The position numbers and the translations under genes are program-made. The notes below the pieces were generated by a model that did no database searches, was not told where the DNA came from, and worked only from the letters and a program-made list of their open reading frames with translations. Below, piece by piece: positions 44,471 through 56,894 of a DNA stretch of 64,000 nt (position 1 is the stretch's first letter; each line of letters opens with the position of its first letter). The stretch comes from Hygrophila difformis. Its lineage: Eukaryota; Streptophyta; Magnoliopsida; Lamiales; Acanthaceae. Location: assembly GCA_030278955.1 (NCBI GenBank), contig JAOANR010000002.1, positions 22,616,057 through 22,680,056 on the forward strand, written 5' to 3'.

Positions 44471-45094
44471 CAATGATCTAAGGACTGTGATCCTTGATCT
44501 ACACGTTCCCACGGTCGTCGTTGGTTGACGGAAACTCGTCGGAAGTTCTCCGGAAAGTCGTCGGGTAGGTGTTTGGCTTTGGGAGAGTTTGAGAGTGATG
44601 GAGAAAGGTTTGGAGGCTGACAATGGTGGGAATTCAGCCTCCCACGACCTTATACCTTACCCCCGTCCAAAATTCACTTTCCATAGTCGGGGGGTCGAAT
44701 TATGGCAAGAAATCGCCGAAAACGCGTGATCTGTCGCATTCTGGGCAACCACTCGGTGTTGGCGCGGGGAAAGGGGAAACCCCGCGCGGATAGCGCGCGG
44801 CCAACGCCTAGACTTCGGTCCGGGCGGGTCGTGCGATCCGTCGAGCATTTCCTCCTCTCTTTCGGACTTCTATCCCTCTATGTTCTCGGATTCCGATTTT
44901 CCGGGTCATTCTCGGATTACGATTCCCATCCTAAATTTATTCCGACTTAAATTGATTTTACATTTGAAATCTTAAGTCCATCGGTTTTGACTTCCGTGCA
45001 TTTCCGACTTTACGGGTTCTCGGAAACAAGACCTCTTTTCTCATCGGATTAAATTCTATTTTTATATCCTAAAAATTACGGGTATTACAAAGCT

Positions 45095-47119
45095 AGACTC
45101 TGACAGTGGAGATGGAAAGATGATGAACAACCTTTCAAAGCAGGTACTGAAGCCTGCAGGCGCGGAGCAAGATGGCTGCAATGCCGTTTACTTCGCAGAT
45201 CCCATAACTGGGGATCTGGAGGAGTTCGACGGTGCTGAATTCCATGAAGACGCCGACCAGAAGGAGGCGGATCCTGTGCTGATACGGGATCCGAAAGGTA
45301 AATCTGATCTTCTTCCACCCAATTCTCGAAAATTACTTCCATCAGTGGAATGCCCACCAGAGCTTGAACTAAAAACCTTACCGGATCATCTTAAGTATGC
45401 GTTTCTCGCTAAACATAAAAAGTTACCGGTAAATGTGTCAGCTAAGCTGACACAAGATCAAGAAATGCTCTGGTGAGAGTGCTTAAAAAACATGTGCATG
45501 CAATCGGTTGGACCATTTCTGATATTAAAGGTATAAGCCCTTCTGTCTGTATGCACAGGATTTCGATGGAGGAGAGTTTCAAACCCTCGTGCCAGCCCCA
45601 ACAACGTTTGAACCCACCCATGCAGGAAGTGATAAGAAAAGAGGTGATCAAGCTATTAGATGCTAGAATCATCTACCCGATTTCTGACAGCAAATGGGTT
45701 AGTCCCGTGCAGGTCGTTCCGAAGCAGGGTGGGATGTGCATTACACAGAATGAACAAGGAGAGGAAATTGCAACGAGGCCGGCCATCGGATGGAGAGTCT
45801 GCATAGACTACCGGGAGTTGAACGAAGCAACGCGCAAGGACCATTTTCCTTTACCTTTTATCGATCAAATGTTGCAACAGTTGGCGGGGAGGGAATTTTA
45901 TTGTTTTCTTGATGGGTACTCTGGTTATAACAAAATTGTGATCGCAAGTGAGGATCACAAAAAAATGACTTTTACATGCCCTCATTGCACTTTTGCCTAC
46001 AGGCGCATGCCTTTTGGTTTATGCAATGCACCGGCCACTTTTCAAAGATGCATGATGTCTATATTTTCCGAATTGATCGAAAAATTCATTGAGGTCTTCA
46101 TGGATGACTTCTCTGTGTATGGAGATACGTTTGACGAATGTTTGACCAATCTTGCTAAGATTTTAAAAAGATGTGAGGACACTAACATGGTTTTAAACTT
46201 GGAAAAGTGCCATTTTATGGTCACTAGGGGCATAGTGTTAGGTCACTGAAATTCGCGTGCAGGCATTGAGGTCGATCCGGCCAAGGTTTCCATCATCTCC
46301 AATCTCCCTCTCCCCAATTCAATAAAATTGGTTAGGAGTTTCTTAGGGCATGCCGGTTTTTACCGGAGATTCATTAACGATTTCTCGAAAATTTTCAAGC
46401 CGCTCACTAACCTTCTTTGAAAAGAAAATTCTTTTGTAATAAATGATGCGTGTGTTCAAGCCTTTGACACGCTCAAAAAGATGTTAGCTTCTGCTCCAAT
46501 TGTAAAACCACCCGATTGGTCAATACCATTCGAGGTGATGTGTGATGCAAGTGGTCTTGCAGTGGGTGCAGTTTTAGGGCAACGTAAGGATGGGAGACAT
46601 TGCATAATTCATTACGCAAGTCACGCCCTGAATGAAGCCCAAATAAACTACACCACTACAGAAAAAGAGATGTATGCTGTGGTCTTTGCGTTTGACAAGT
46701 TTAGACAGTATCTTATTGGTACAAAGACCATAGTATACACTGACCACAGTGCACTTAGATACTTGTTCAGCAAGCAAGACGCAAAACCTCATTTAATCAG
46801 GTGGGTGCTTTTGCTGCAGGAGTTTGACATCGTAATAAAAGATAGGCGAGGTCGAGATAATGGTGCTGCTGACCATTTATCTCGATTAGAAAATGATAAA
46901 AATGAGAAAGCCGTCAATGAAGATTTCCCGGACGAACAGTTGTTCGCATTGCATTTGCACGACCAAGCGTGTCCATGGTTTTCCGACATCGCTAACTTCT
47001 TGGCATGCGGAATAACCCCACCTTTCTCAAGTAATCATTTCAAAAATAAGTTCAACCGAGATGTATTAAATTACTCCTGGGAAGAACCTTATCTCTTCAA
47101 GCAGTACGCGATTCAATAA
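45095..47119 (+). pseudogene. Athila reverse transcriptase and RNase H (broken)
   Basis: 45120-45476 holds the linker to PPELELKTLPDHLKYAFL. After a frameshift near 45470, the RT runs from about 45473 with IGWRVCIDYRELN, FYCFLDGYSGYNKI, MPFGLCNAPATFQRCM and the catalytic MDDFSVYG, which is typical of Athila. Stops at 46247 and near 46420 interrupt the connection. RNase H (46481-47119) shows [44 protein letters not shown] and GAADHLSR. A stop and frame change at 47117 precede the integrase. Confidence 0.9.
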
Positions 47120-48261
47120 TCAGGCGATGTGTGACTGAGCATGAAGCTTATCAAATTGTCAGAAAATGCCATGAATCAGAGTATGGAGGTCACCATGGTC
47201 CCCCTCGAATGACCCATAAAGTCATCGAGTGTGGATTTTACTGGCCTCACATCTATGAGGATTGCAAGACATTTGTAAAAGCTTGCGACAGGTGCCAAAG
47301 GCTGGGAAACGTTTCCAAGAGGGATGAGATGCCTCAGAAAGGAATTCTCACTCTTGAGATTTTCGATGTTTGGGGCATTGACTTCATGGGACCGTTTCCA
47401 CCATCTGGTGGAAACCAGTACATTTTGGTGGCTGTCGATTACGTGTCCAAATGAGTCGAGGCTGTCGCATTACCAACCAATGATGGTAGCCAAGTCATAA
47501 AGTTCCTCAAGAACAATATTTTTAATCGATTTGGCATACCTAGGGTGATAATATCAAATGGAGGAACACATTTTGTTAATAAATCCTTTGAGAACTTAAT
47601 GTTAAAAACCAGGATCCTCCATAAGATAGGCACGCATTATCATCCCCAGACAAGTGGTAAAGTCAAGGTATCCAATTGCGAGATCAAACATATACTCGAA
47701 GCCACTGTTGGGAGAACCCGAAAGGATTTGGCACGTAAGCTCAATGATGCTCTATGGGCATACCGCACAGCATATAAGACTCCCATTGGGATGTCTCCAT
47801 ACAGGCTTATCTTCGGAAAAGCTTGCCATTTGCCCGTAGAGTTAGAGCATAAAGCTTACTGGGCCGTTAAAATGCTTAATTTTGATCCGAAAGTTGCTCA
47901 GAGCAAGTGCAAGTTGGACCTCAATGAAATTGAGGAAATACGAGTGCAAGCTTATGAAAGCTCTCGGATTTATAAAGAGCTGACCCAGAAGTTGCACGAT
48001 TGCCAGATCAAATCCAAGCAATTCTATATTGGCCAAAATGTTTTACTGTTCAATTCTAGGTTGAAGCTGTTCCTCGGAAAGCTGAAAGCAAGATGGGAAG
48101 GGCTGTATGAAATGCTGGAGGTGTTTAAAAGCGGTGCAGTCAGGATCCGAACCGATAAGGGCGATCTGGTGGTAAATGGACAGAGGCTGAAGGAATACAT
48201 CGGACTGTTTGATCTGGAAAAAGAAAGCCAAGCAGTGGCAGACCCGGCTTACGCTCAATAA
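47120..48261 (+). pseudogene. Athila integrase with mutated active site
   Basis: Zinc-binding part (HESEYGGHHG ... CDRCQR), then core IDFMGPFP. TGA at 47452 interrupts the frame. The second catalytic Asp is Asn (ISNGG, codon 47557) and the catalytic Glu 36 residues later is Lys (GKVKVS, codon 47665). The C-terminal part runs to 48261 and ends with TAA. Besides the nonsense codon, two of the three catalytic acids are lost. Confidence 0.88.
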
Positions 48262-48714
48262 AAACAACAATAAAATTGTAAAAATTTCATTTTGTGTATA
48301 TATGTACTGCTTTATTTCAAAATCAGAAAGTATCCAAAAATCAACTAAACATTTAGAGTGCTAAGACTCTAAATGTGAGGATGTTGATATTTGGAGAAAA
48401 TCTAAAACCACCAAAAAAGAAGGAGCATAAAAACAGAGCAGAAAACCAGGTTCCCGGTTGGATTAATTCCATAAATTTGAGGAAATATTTTTGGAATTTA
48501 AAGCAATTTAAAAATCCGGAATAATTTCTACAAATAAGTGGAATTGATCCAACCTAATTTATGCAAGTAGATTACTTAAATAGTTCAGCCCAATAGTTTT
48601 TATTACCGAAAAATTGTTTTGGACTAAAAATTCTCCAAGTCCAAAATAAATAAATCCAACTGAGGCCCAATTTCACCTACATGGGCCGAGTCTGCTTTGT
48701 TTCTTAATTTTGAA
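48262..48714 (+). other. Non-coding spacer after Athila integrase
   Basis: AT-rich, no frame. Contains GGCCCAA and ATGGGCC motifs near 48590-48690. It probably carries the pol transcript end and upstream promoter sequence of the next gene. Confidence 0.6.
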
Positions 48715-49112
48715 TTTACGACGTTAGCTGAATCCTGCTTCAAGTTACGACGCGGACCAAGTACCGCGTCATACAAGTCAGTCTAACGTCGTATTCAAAT
48801 CCCCCTACGACGCTATCCTTACCTACGTTAACCTAGGTCAGTGTCGTAAATAAAGGATAACGTCGTAAACCTTTCACCCCATTTCGACCAGTTACGACGC
48901 CAACCTCAATTACGACGCTAACCTAGGCTAGCGTCGTACTCACACTTGGCATCTTTAATCCCCACCTACGATGCGATCCTCAACTATGACGCCAAACTTG
49001 TTTGGCGTCGTACTTTTGGATAACGTCGTACTTATTCCCCCACATTCTTCCTACGGCACCAAACTTCCCCTACGACGTTAGACTAGCGTCGTAGGTGAAG
49101 TTTAGCATCGTA
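48715..49112 (+). repeat. Hairpin cluster upstream of the internal Athila gene
   Basis: Many TACGACG(C/T)TA and TAGCGTCGTA arms, for example TACGACGCTAACC / GGCTAGCGTCGTA near 48910-48938 and GACGCCAAACTTGTTTGGCGTC near 48990-49010. The motif is the same as in the Athila LTR clusters, here placed directly before a TATA box. Confidence 0.85.
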
Positions 49113-49130
49113 AACCCTGTTTACCCCACC

Positions 49131-49138
49131 TATAAATA
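49131..49138 (+). promoter_or_regulatory. TATA box of the internal Athila gene
   Basis: TATAAATA follows the hairpin cluster and precedes a CT-rich leader. The ATG of exon 1 is 152 bp further on. Confidence 0.7.
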
Positions 49139-49289
49139 CCCCGTCTCTTCTTCTTCCCCAACCCACTCAACACTTAGTCGATTTCAAACACTCCCAAACC
49201 CTTTCACGAAGAACACACAGTTCTTTTGTAACAATTTTTCCACTCGAACCCAGTCGAAACTCTGTCAAAATTTTCGGAAAATCACATCA

Positions 49290-52200
49290 ATGGAGTCTTC
49301 TTCTTCTTCGAAGGCCGAGAAACCATGGTAAATCATTTCTTTCCCCCAATTCTTGAGTGCTCTATTGGCCCCTGTTCTTGCGATTTTGGGGTATTTCGGT
49401 TCTAAATTTGTAAATAGTTGTTTTTGGTGTCCATTCAACTCTTGTATTTCGGGTTTCTTCTTCTTTTGATTTTGGTTCTTGTTCTTTAGAGGTTTACTAT
49501 TCTGGCCGAATGTGAATAGGAAGATAGATGTTTGAATCTGTTTGTGGTGTGGGAATGTGTATATGCGAAATCTTGTGGGCATTTTTTTCCCTTCCGATTT
49601 CTAAACCTAGGATTGATAGAGAGAGTTTGGACTTCTGTTAGGGTTTAGGAAATGGAAGTCACCGCCATTGATGGAATTCTTCCCTGTGTTGCAGTTCTTG
49701 GTTCAAATGTTATCCATATTTGGTTGTTCGATTGGAGTTATCAAAATCTTTAAAACCTCAAACTCCTTAAACTGGAAATTCTAAGAAACTAATGAATGCA
49801 GGGATGCTTCTTGAGTATTACTGTATTGTTGGTTATCATGTTCTTGGTTGCATGGTTTGCTGAGCTTACTTAGATAGTGCTTGGTTTTGGTTTAACCTGT
49901 CCTGAAAGCATGAGTGGTTTTTCGAAATAAGATTTTGCTGTTTAATCTTGCTATGATGCTCATTTGAAGTGTTACATGCCACTGTGGTGAGTTTTGAATA
50001 CAGGGGCCATTAAATGGTTGCAGGCAGTGTATTTGTGTATCTGTTTGTCTTTGTTGACATGTCTGTTGTGAAGGCTGTAAAAGTTGATGTGTGTTTGTTT
50101 TAGGCAAATCTGTACACCAAACAAAATATAGCACCACTTTTCAGAAAAGAGCCTTTAGAAAATGACAAAATGGTTGGTAGGATTTTGGGTTGCCTACTTG
50201 TTTTTGTTCCCAATGGAACACAAAGATAGTGTAATAAAATAGCAGTCTTTTATCTCATGTGGGCTGATATAGTTTTGAAAAATCAAAATTGGGGACCACT
50301 AATACCCCACTTTTATTAAATAAAATAAGTCAACTCTTATAAAAAAAAATTAAAAATAGGTTCTACTTATCTGTGTGAATATTTTTGCACTGTCCAAACC
50401 ATCCCAAGCAGTTCAAATCGAGAAGAACCGAGCCACCACGTCCGCAATTTCATCTTCTCGATCCACGCGCTCCATTCCATTGCACATTCAACAATCATCT
50501 CGGGATTGTTTAAAAACGAGAAAAATCAAACTTTTGGGCCCAATGGCCCATTAAAAAGATTTTTGGTCCAATGACCATTTTATTTTGTTATTTGGACTCA
50601 ATAGTCCATTCAAAAATATTTTGGGGCCTGATGACCCCTATTTCTTGCAAATAACTCATTATTTTAGTAAACTCTCAAAAAAAAATCTGTAAAAGAAAAA
50701 TTTATCTTTGCTTTATAATAAATTCAAGTCAAAATGTGAGGATGTTGATTTTCACTTTGAATATTTTTATAAACTTTATAAAAACTCGATTTAATACTTC
50801 CATATTTTTCAGGGAGAAAATAGTTGTTGAATCTCTGGCTGGTCTGCCAAGCTGCACGCAAGATCAGGCTATAATAGATGGGTCGCAGTACAGGGTCAAG
50901 GCAAATGAGTATAGAAAAGCTCTGGAATCGGAATTCAATGTGAAGATTATGGCGGCAACGGAGGTGAGCTTTACATTAAAGAAGGGCTGGGACAAGCACA
51001 TAAAGCCAGAGGAAAGGAATTTCAAGGAGATAGGGTTTGCACGGGATTTTTACTTTTGCTTGACTAAATTCCAGAAACGCCAGATGGAGGAATCCCGGGT
51101 CGATATGAAGGTGCCAGATTATGTCCATTCAGAAAGGATTATTAGAAGATTCAACGAGTACATGGCTCGATGGGACAGACACCAGGAATCTAAGACTGGA
51201 GATTCTGCATGCATGGAATTCGACGTAATAGTGGTGCCCATCAGAATTGATGAGAGAATGAAGAAACAGTTCACTGAAAGGGCACCCAACTTAAGCCAAA
51301 TGCATGGTGCACAGAGGAATTTTCATGGTGCATAAAGCTCTGCCATTCTTATACAATCCCAGTCTGCTGGAGAATAAAGGAATAGAGGAATAGAGATGGC
51401 TTACACAACAGGCAAGGAGGAGACATAGGGAACTGAGCCACAACCTAGACCATGCCATCAAGCGGGCCATGGTCTCCAAAGAAGAGAATCAGCCTCCTCT
51501 AGTCAAAGTAATGATGGACACATCCAAGGAATTTAGACAACAGTGGCATGCTATGATGGTGCTTTGGGGAACGGGCAAGAAAGATATTACTGAGTCAATA
51601 CTGGAGAAAGATCTTGTGCTGCCAGAGGAGGATTATTTCGACACCATCTTCTTGGAAGATGTCTACAAGGCGACTTATCTCTCAGAGCAGCGGCCAAAAG
51701 GCATATATCAGATCCATGTCATGAGGGATCAAGTCACTGAGTTCATAAGGAATACAAGTTGGAAGGTGTTGAGGAAAAATCAGGTGCAGACCTGACTCTT
51801 TACTCAAGCTGAAGCCGAGGAATATTTGAGAGTTGAGTTTCCCCATGATATGTCATGTGTACAGCCGAAAGCAAAGGATCTTGTTGGATCAATGATTGAG
51901 GAAAATAGGCTGGAGTTCGTACATTTTATGATGGAGATGGACGCATTTGGGCTGAACTATTGCAACACAATAGGCAACAACAAAGTCCTCTTCTACAAAA
52001 GGGAAGTCCGAGCTGAATTTTGCAACTACATCCGGAAAAAGTGGGAAAACCAGCTTTCACTCATCACCAGGCCAATTTTCGTGAACAAATTTCTAAAAGA
52101 TGCCGAGAAAAATTTGGGCATAAACCTGGATTAAGAGGATAGCGAAGGTAGGGAAGACAGCAAGAATGATGAGGATATTCTGATTGATCAATACACAAGT

Positions 52201-54893
52201 GCTGCTTCCCCACCTCGGGTTTACACTGAAGCCAACCCACAAGCCCAACAAGAGCCTGCAGAAGTTCCAACACTGTCAACTCAACAAGAACAGCTAGCTG
52301 AATCTGCCCCAGTCATCAAAGGACAAAGGAAAGGGGAAAGCAACTGATGAGCCTCCAAAGAAGAAACTGAAAAATCAAGCACAGATTGAGGCTGACGCAG
52401 AGAAGGCCAAAGCGCTTCAAGAACATTATGACCAGGAAGATGCAATGAAAATTCAGGCTCAAGAAGCTGAGACAGCCCGAAAAGCCGAAGAAGAAAGAAT
52501 TGAGAAAGAAAAGAAAGCAGCTGAGGAAGAGCAGATTTTGAAAAACATGCAACAAACTCGTGATGAGGAGGTTGCCCGAAAACTGCAAGCTGAACTCGAA
52601 TCTGGGAAAGAAACTGAGAAAGAGTCAACTAGAGAAAAGATCATTCAGGTGAAAATGGAGAAAGGCGAAGAAGAGGCGAGGCGGATGCAAGCTGGACATG
52701 AACAGAGAAAATTCATCGCAGTCAAAATAGTACATGATGAAGGGGATGATGAGCTGCAGGTGATAGAAGAAATGCCAGAGCTGAGACCGTCTGCTAGGGA
52801 AGATCCTCATCCTTTGGCACACTTACCTCCTGAAGAAAGAAGAGAAGAATTCAGAATTTTTGCTGGCTATAAGAAGGATGATCCCCTATGGATGGCATAT
52901 GTGGCCGAACGAGAAGAATATGAAAGAAGCAAAGCAAAAACTCATGTGGCTTAAGTGATAGACCCACTTGTTGGCACGGCCAGAATCGAAGCACTCATCG
53001 CTCCAGAAGGTCAATCCGGGAAAGGAAAGAGAAGAAGAGTTCTGATAGGGGAGAATCCAAAGCAAGTGAGCACACTGCAAATCCAGTCATGCTAGCTGAT
53101 CTGTTAAAGGAGAAGGCTGATGAGCAACAGATTGCTTAAAAAAAAGCGGATGGAAAGGGAAGCAGATGAGAAAGAGTTACAAGAAGAAGAGCAAGGAATC
53201 AGGGAGGCCATGGGATCAATTTTCCAACGTCCCATCGGACGAACTTTAAGGGAGGAGGAGGAGGTATCAACTAGTGTTGATCCTAATTTTCCTGTACTTA
53301 ATTTTTCAATTCCTGTAATAACTGAATTCAATACAATGAAAAATGTAAGTAAACAGGCTGAGGAGGAACCTGAAAATGAAGCAGTTGGAGGAGAAGGCAA
53401 ACAACAGAATGAGCCTACAAATGAACCCATTCAAGAGGTGCGCGATTAAGAAACTGACTGGCATAGCAGTGAAGACGAACCACAAGAGTATGTTGGATCT
53501 ATAAGGCCAGTCAGATTTTGGGAAGAAACAGAGATGCGCACAAGGATGGGAATTCAAAAGAAGGAGAATAGCAAAATGATAATCTTGGAGGGAGATGTGA
53601 TCCGAAAATTCAACGGGAAGGTAGCAGCTGTCAAGGCGTATGAGAAACTACTGGAAACCATCATACCCGATAAGGGGTTTGCACCTGACATGCTGACGCA
53701 TCCCACAGTTGACTTTTGGAGGACACATCATGGATGGGGGCAATTCCTGCTACATCATGGAGATCCGGGCTACATGGAATTGACTAGGGACTTTTTACTG
53801 CAACATCGATATCACAAGGAGGACCACCTGGGTCACAGGGCACACTATAGATATATCTCCAGAATATCTGAACAGGTTTCTCCAAACTCCTAGTCATCCA
53901 AGTGAGATCCCACAGGAGGAAATTTTGAATAAGCGGGGCAAGACCAAAAGAAGATCCACATATCAAGCCATCGCTGGCTCCTTGACTAAAAGGCCAACAA
54001 CTGTGGTCACATTCAACACCGCAGAACTTAAAGTGGAGTACATGCCCCCATATGAGTTCTTCATGGCGAAGATTAAACCAACCTCACACCCATAAACTAC
54101 TTCGGGCAGTATCCTCATGGGGTTCGCGAAGCTTTGGCATGGATTGAAGTTGAATGTTGCCCAACATGTTTTTAAAGTGATGACCACCAGGATCGCAAAG
54201 AAGCAAGCATTGTGCTATCCAAACCTTATCAGGCAAATCTGCGTAGATCAAGGGGTCGACATGGGCGAATTTTATGATGATGCCTTAGTAATTCTGAATC
54301 CCCCCATCCGGGTCCCCTCCATGAGAAATCAAGAAAGAGTTGTGTATGCCCTTCCTCCGTTTCCAGAAGACTCCAATCTACAATCATCGTTCATATCAGG
54401 TGATGACGCACCATCAGTCCAAATGAGAGCTGCAATGCCACCACTGGCCCCGAAAAGGAGAAGGAATTCCCGTACTGAGGCGGGAACTTCGGCACAAGCA
54501 GAAATTCCTCAATCGGAGCCAGTGGAAGCAAGTCCAAGCCAGATTCCTCCACCACCTCCAGCTCCAGTTCAACAGCAAAAAGTTCAGCTTTCAATAGGCT
54601 AGATATTATCTTTTGAGAAGAAAGAAAGAGCTGAGGAAAGACAGAGGAGAAAAGAGGAAAGAGCCGAACAGAGGAGAAGGGATGATGAGTTCAAAAGGCT
54701 GCTGCTAGAAAGAGAAGAAAGGATGCATAGAGAAAGGCTAGAAAGTGAAGAACGACAAAGAAACATGATGGAAGCCACTCTAGTGCAACAAACCACTTTG
54801 ATGCAGGCCTTACTCAGTCCGCTTCCGAAGCCACCTCCACCTCCGACGGACAGTGCTGGACCTTCAAATCATCCAGGAGAAAAGAAAGATTGA
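49290..54893 (+). pseudogene. Extra Athila gene with its own promoter and intron (decayed)
   Basis: Exon 1 (49290-49327) encodes MESSSSSKAEKP and part of a Trp codon. The intron 49328-50812 has GTAAAT and TTTTTCAG ends. Exon 2 (from 50813) completes the Trp and stays in frame (EKIVVESLAGLP). The product would be well over 1000 aa: an N-terminal folded part (to about 52130), a long Glu/Lys/Arg coiled coil (about 52445-52950), a second conserved-looking part (53534-54300), a Pro/Ser stretch, and a C-terminal coiled coil ending PSNHPGEKKD at 54893. It is broken by frameshifts near 51310 and 52330 and stops including 51793 and 52132. No known domain is recognised. It occupies the position where Athila elements carry env-like or extra ORFs. 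Confidence 0.65.
49328..50812 (+). other. Intron of the extra Athila gene
   Basis: 1485 bp between CCATG/GTAAATC and CATATTTTTCAG/GGAG. Splicing joins a split TGG codon and keeps the frame. T-rich, no internal coding. Confidence 0.65.
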
Positions 54894-56236
54894 GTCTTCA
54901 TTGAACACATTCAATTTGAGCTTAAATGTAAACATCATATAAGAGAATTTCTATCATTTGTGCAAATTCGATCTGAGTGCATTGAAATCTCTTGTAATTG
55001 ATGTAATTATTGCTTTCAACAAGAGGAACTTTTACAGTCGAAACAACTTATTTTTGAGAAAAGATGTCTGACAGTCCGAGATGAATAAGTGACTGTCAGG
55101 CCAAAAATATATTGTTGACATACTTTGTATGTTAACAATGCCTCTTTTACTGCTTTAAATTAAATAACCAGCAAAAGCATGCATAAACCTGCTCTAAATT
55201 AACATGTTGAATTTAGGCTTGTGATTAAATTTTCAAACTTTTAAATTGGGATAATATGATTGAAAACATGCATGAAATGAATTCCTAAGGTTTTGAGCTA
55301 TAAAAATTTAATGATACAATCATCTTGTTGGGTAATAAATCTGCATGTTGAAAATTTTGATTGAATAAATTGTTAGAATTAAGCTTAGATTAAATTTGAG
55401 AATATTTTATGACATGAATCAGTCCAACCTTGTGAGATTTGAGCCATGAGTCACTTTTACTCATTTATTTTCTTTGATGTGTGAATCATTTTGATTAAAG
55501 GAAACTAGAACTTGCAATTGGGACCGATTCAAGATCATGCCATATTCCCGAAATCGAGCATATGATCGATGCACTTAGAAAACCCTATTTTTGGCCTTCG
55601 TTTGAAATCCAAACCCAAAAATATTTTCCCTTTAGGATTAACCAATTTGAGCCTTAAGCCTAATTTTTCTTGAACCCACGATATTTTCCTTATCCTTACA
55701 AAAAGACCAATATATTCAACTCAAGTGGACAAAAATAAATTTTATCAAAGGCATTAAATTTGTGATCATCAAAAAATTCATAAATCGATACTCCATACAC
55801 CGATTTAAAAAAAAAAAAGAAAAGAAAAAAAAGAAGAAGAAAAAGAAAAATGTTGAGCTTCATTCAATAAGAATAAATTGCAAATGACAAGCAATTAGAC
55901 ATAATCTAAATGTCATGCAATAGAAAAAGAAAAAAAAAGAAAAAGAGAAATAATTGATGAACATAAATTTTAAATAAAATATGCCAAGATATGATAGAAT
56001 AAATTCTTGCCATTTCTTAGCCCAATAATCCCCTTCCCTACCAAATGTTACAACCGTATGCCCCGTTATAACCTTAAATATGACCTCATGATCTCGATTT
56101 GAAGAAATGAGCCGGTGGTGAGTTGGTCTGATTGCAAGCTTATGGGATAATTTAATTGAAATTGATTTCGAGCGTTCATGATTAAACCCATTTGAGAGTG
56201 AGTGAACTTTCCGATTCTCTTATATGTGAGGCTCTG
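54894..56236 (+). other. 3' untranslated region of the Athila element
   Basis: AT-rich, no usable frame. Purine-rich A/G tracts occur at 55806-55855 and about 55920-55950. The expected Athila 3' LTR (TGATAATGGCC) is not reached before the chromovirus insertion at 56237. Confidence 0.65.
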
Positions 56237-56894
56237 TGTAATACCCGTAAATTTTAGAATATAAAAATAGGAATTAATCCAATAGGAGAGAAGGTTTTGT
56301 TTCCGAGAACCCGTAGACGCGGAAATGCACGGAAGTCAAGGACGACGAATTAGAACCCGACGGACCAAAACCGACGGTCTTAGGATTTCAAGCACGTAAT
56401 CGAATTGAGACGGAATAAATTTATGATGAGAAGCATAATCCGGAAATGACCCGGAAAAATCGAGCGCGAAAACGGGGAAGGATAGAAGTCCGAAAGAGAG
56501 GAGAAAAGACCCGACGGATCGGATCGCACGGACCCGCCCGGACCGCAGTCCAGGCGAGTCTCGCGCGCTGGCCGGGCGGGGTTTGGCTAAAAGGCGCGCC
56601 AACCCCGCGTGGTCCTACAGGTTTTGGCAACTTGCGCGTTTTCGGCGATTTCTTACCATAATTCGACCTCCCGACTTTGGAAAGCGGATTTTGGCCGAAG
56701 GGGGAAGCCTTTAGGCGACCTAGGGCAGCCTCTCCCCCATTCTCAGCAGTCACCATTCACTCTCAAACCCTCTCAACTCTCTCCAAAGCCAAAACACTTT
56801 CCGGCGACTTCCCGACGACTTTCCGATCACTTCCCGGCGACGAAAACCGACGAAGGAGGCGTTGAATACAAGATTCCTTGTATTCTAATCTGTG

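Larger units (their letters stand above)
42621..45089 (-). mobile_element. Chromovirus solo LTR inserted in Athila
   Basis: 2469 bp, on - starting TGTAATACCCG and ending GGGGTGTTACA. It is flanked by GAGCT (42616-42620) and AAGCT (45090-45094), a target duplication with one change. Athila coding resumes right after it. Contents on -: predicted intron 42950-44470, branch-point hairpin 42979-42998, GCCGG/CCGGC hairpin pair 43281-43345. It is the same LTR group as 56237-58723. Confidence 0.9.
35551..56236 (+). mobile_element. Athila-lineage element, 5' LTR to 3' untranslated region (3' LTR not in window)
   Basis: LTR 35551-39664, tRNA-Asp primer site, gag, protease, RT, RNase H, integrase, then an extra intron-containing gene ending 54893 and a purine-rich 3' region. 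It is interrupted by a solo LTR (42621-45089), and its 3' end is cut off by the chromovirus at 56237. All coding regions have stops or frameshifts. Confidence 0.88.

Noticed and set aside
50736..50812. ATG at 50736 as the start of the extra Athila gene
   Set aside because: This stretch is AT-rich and precedes a TTTTTCAG acceptor. The exon 1 join at 49327/50813 gives a better start with an in-frame split codon.
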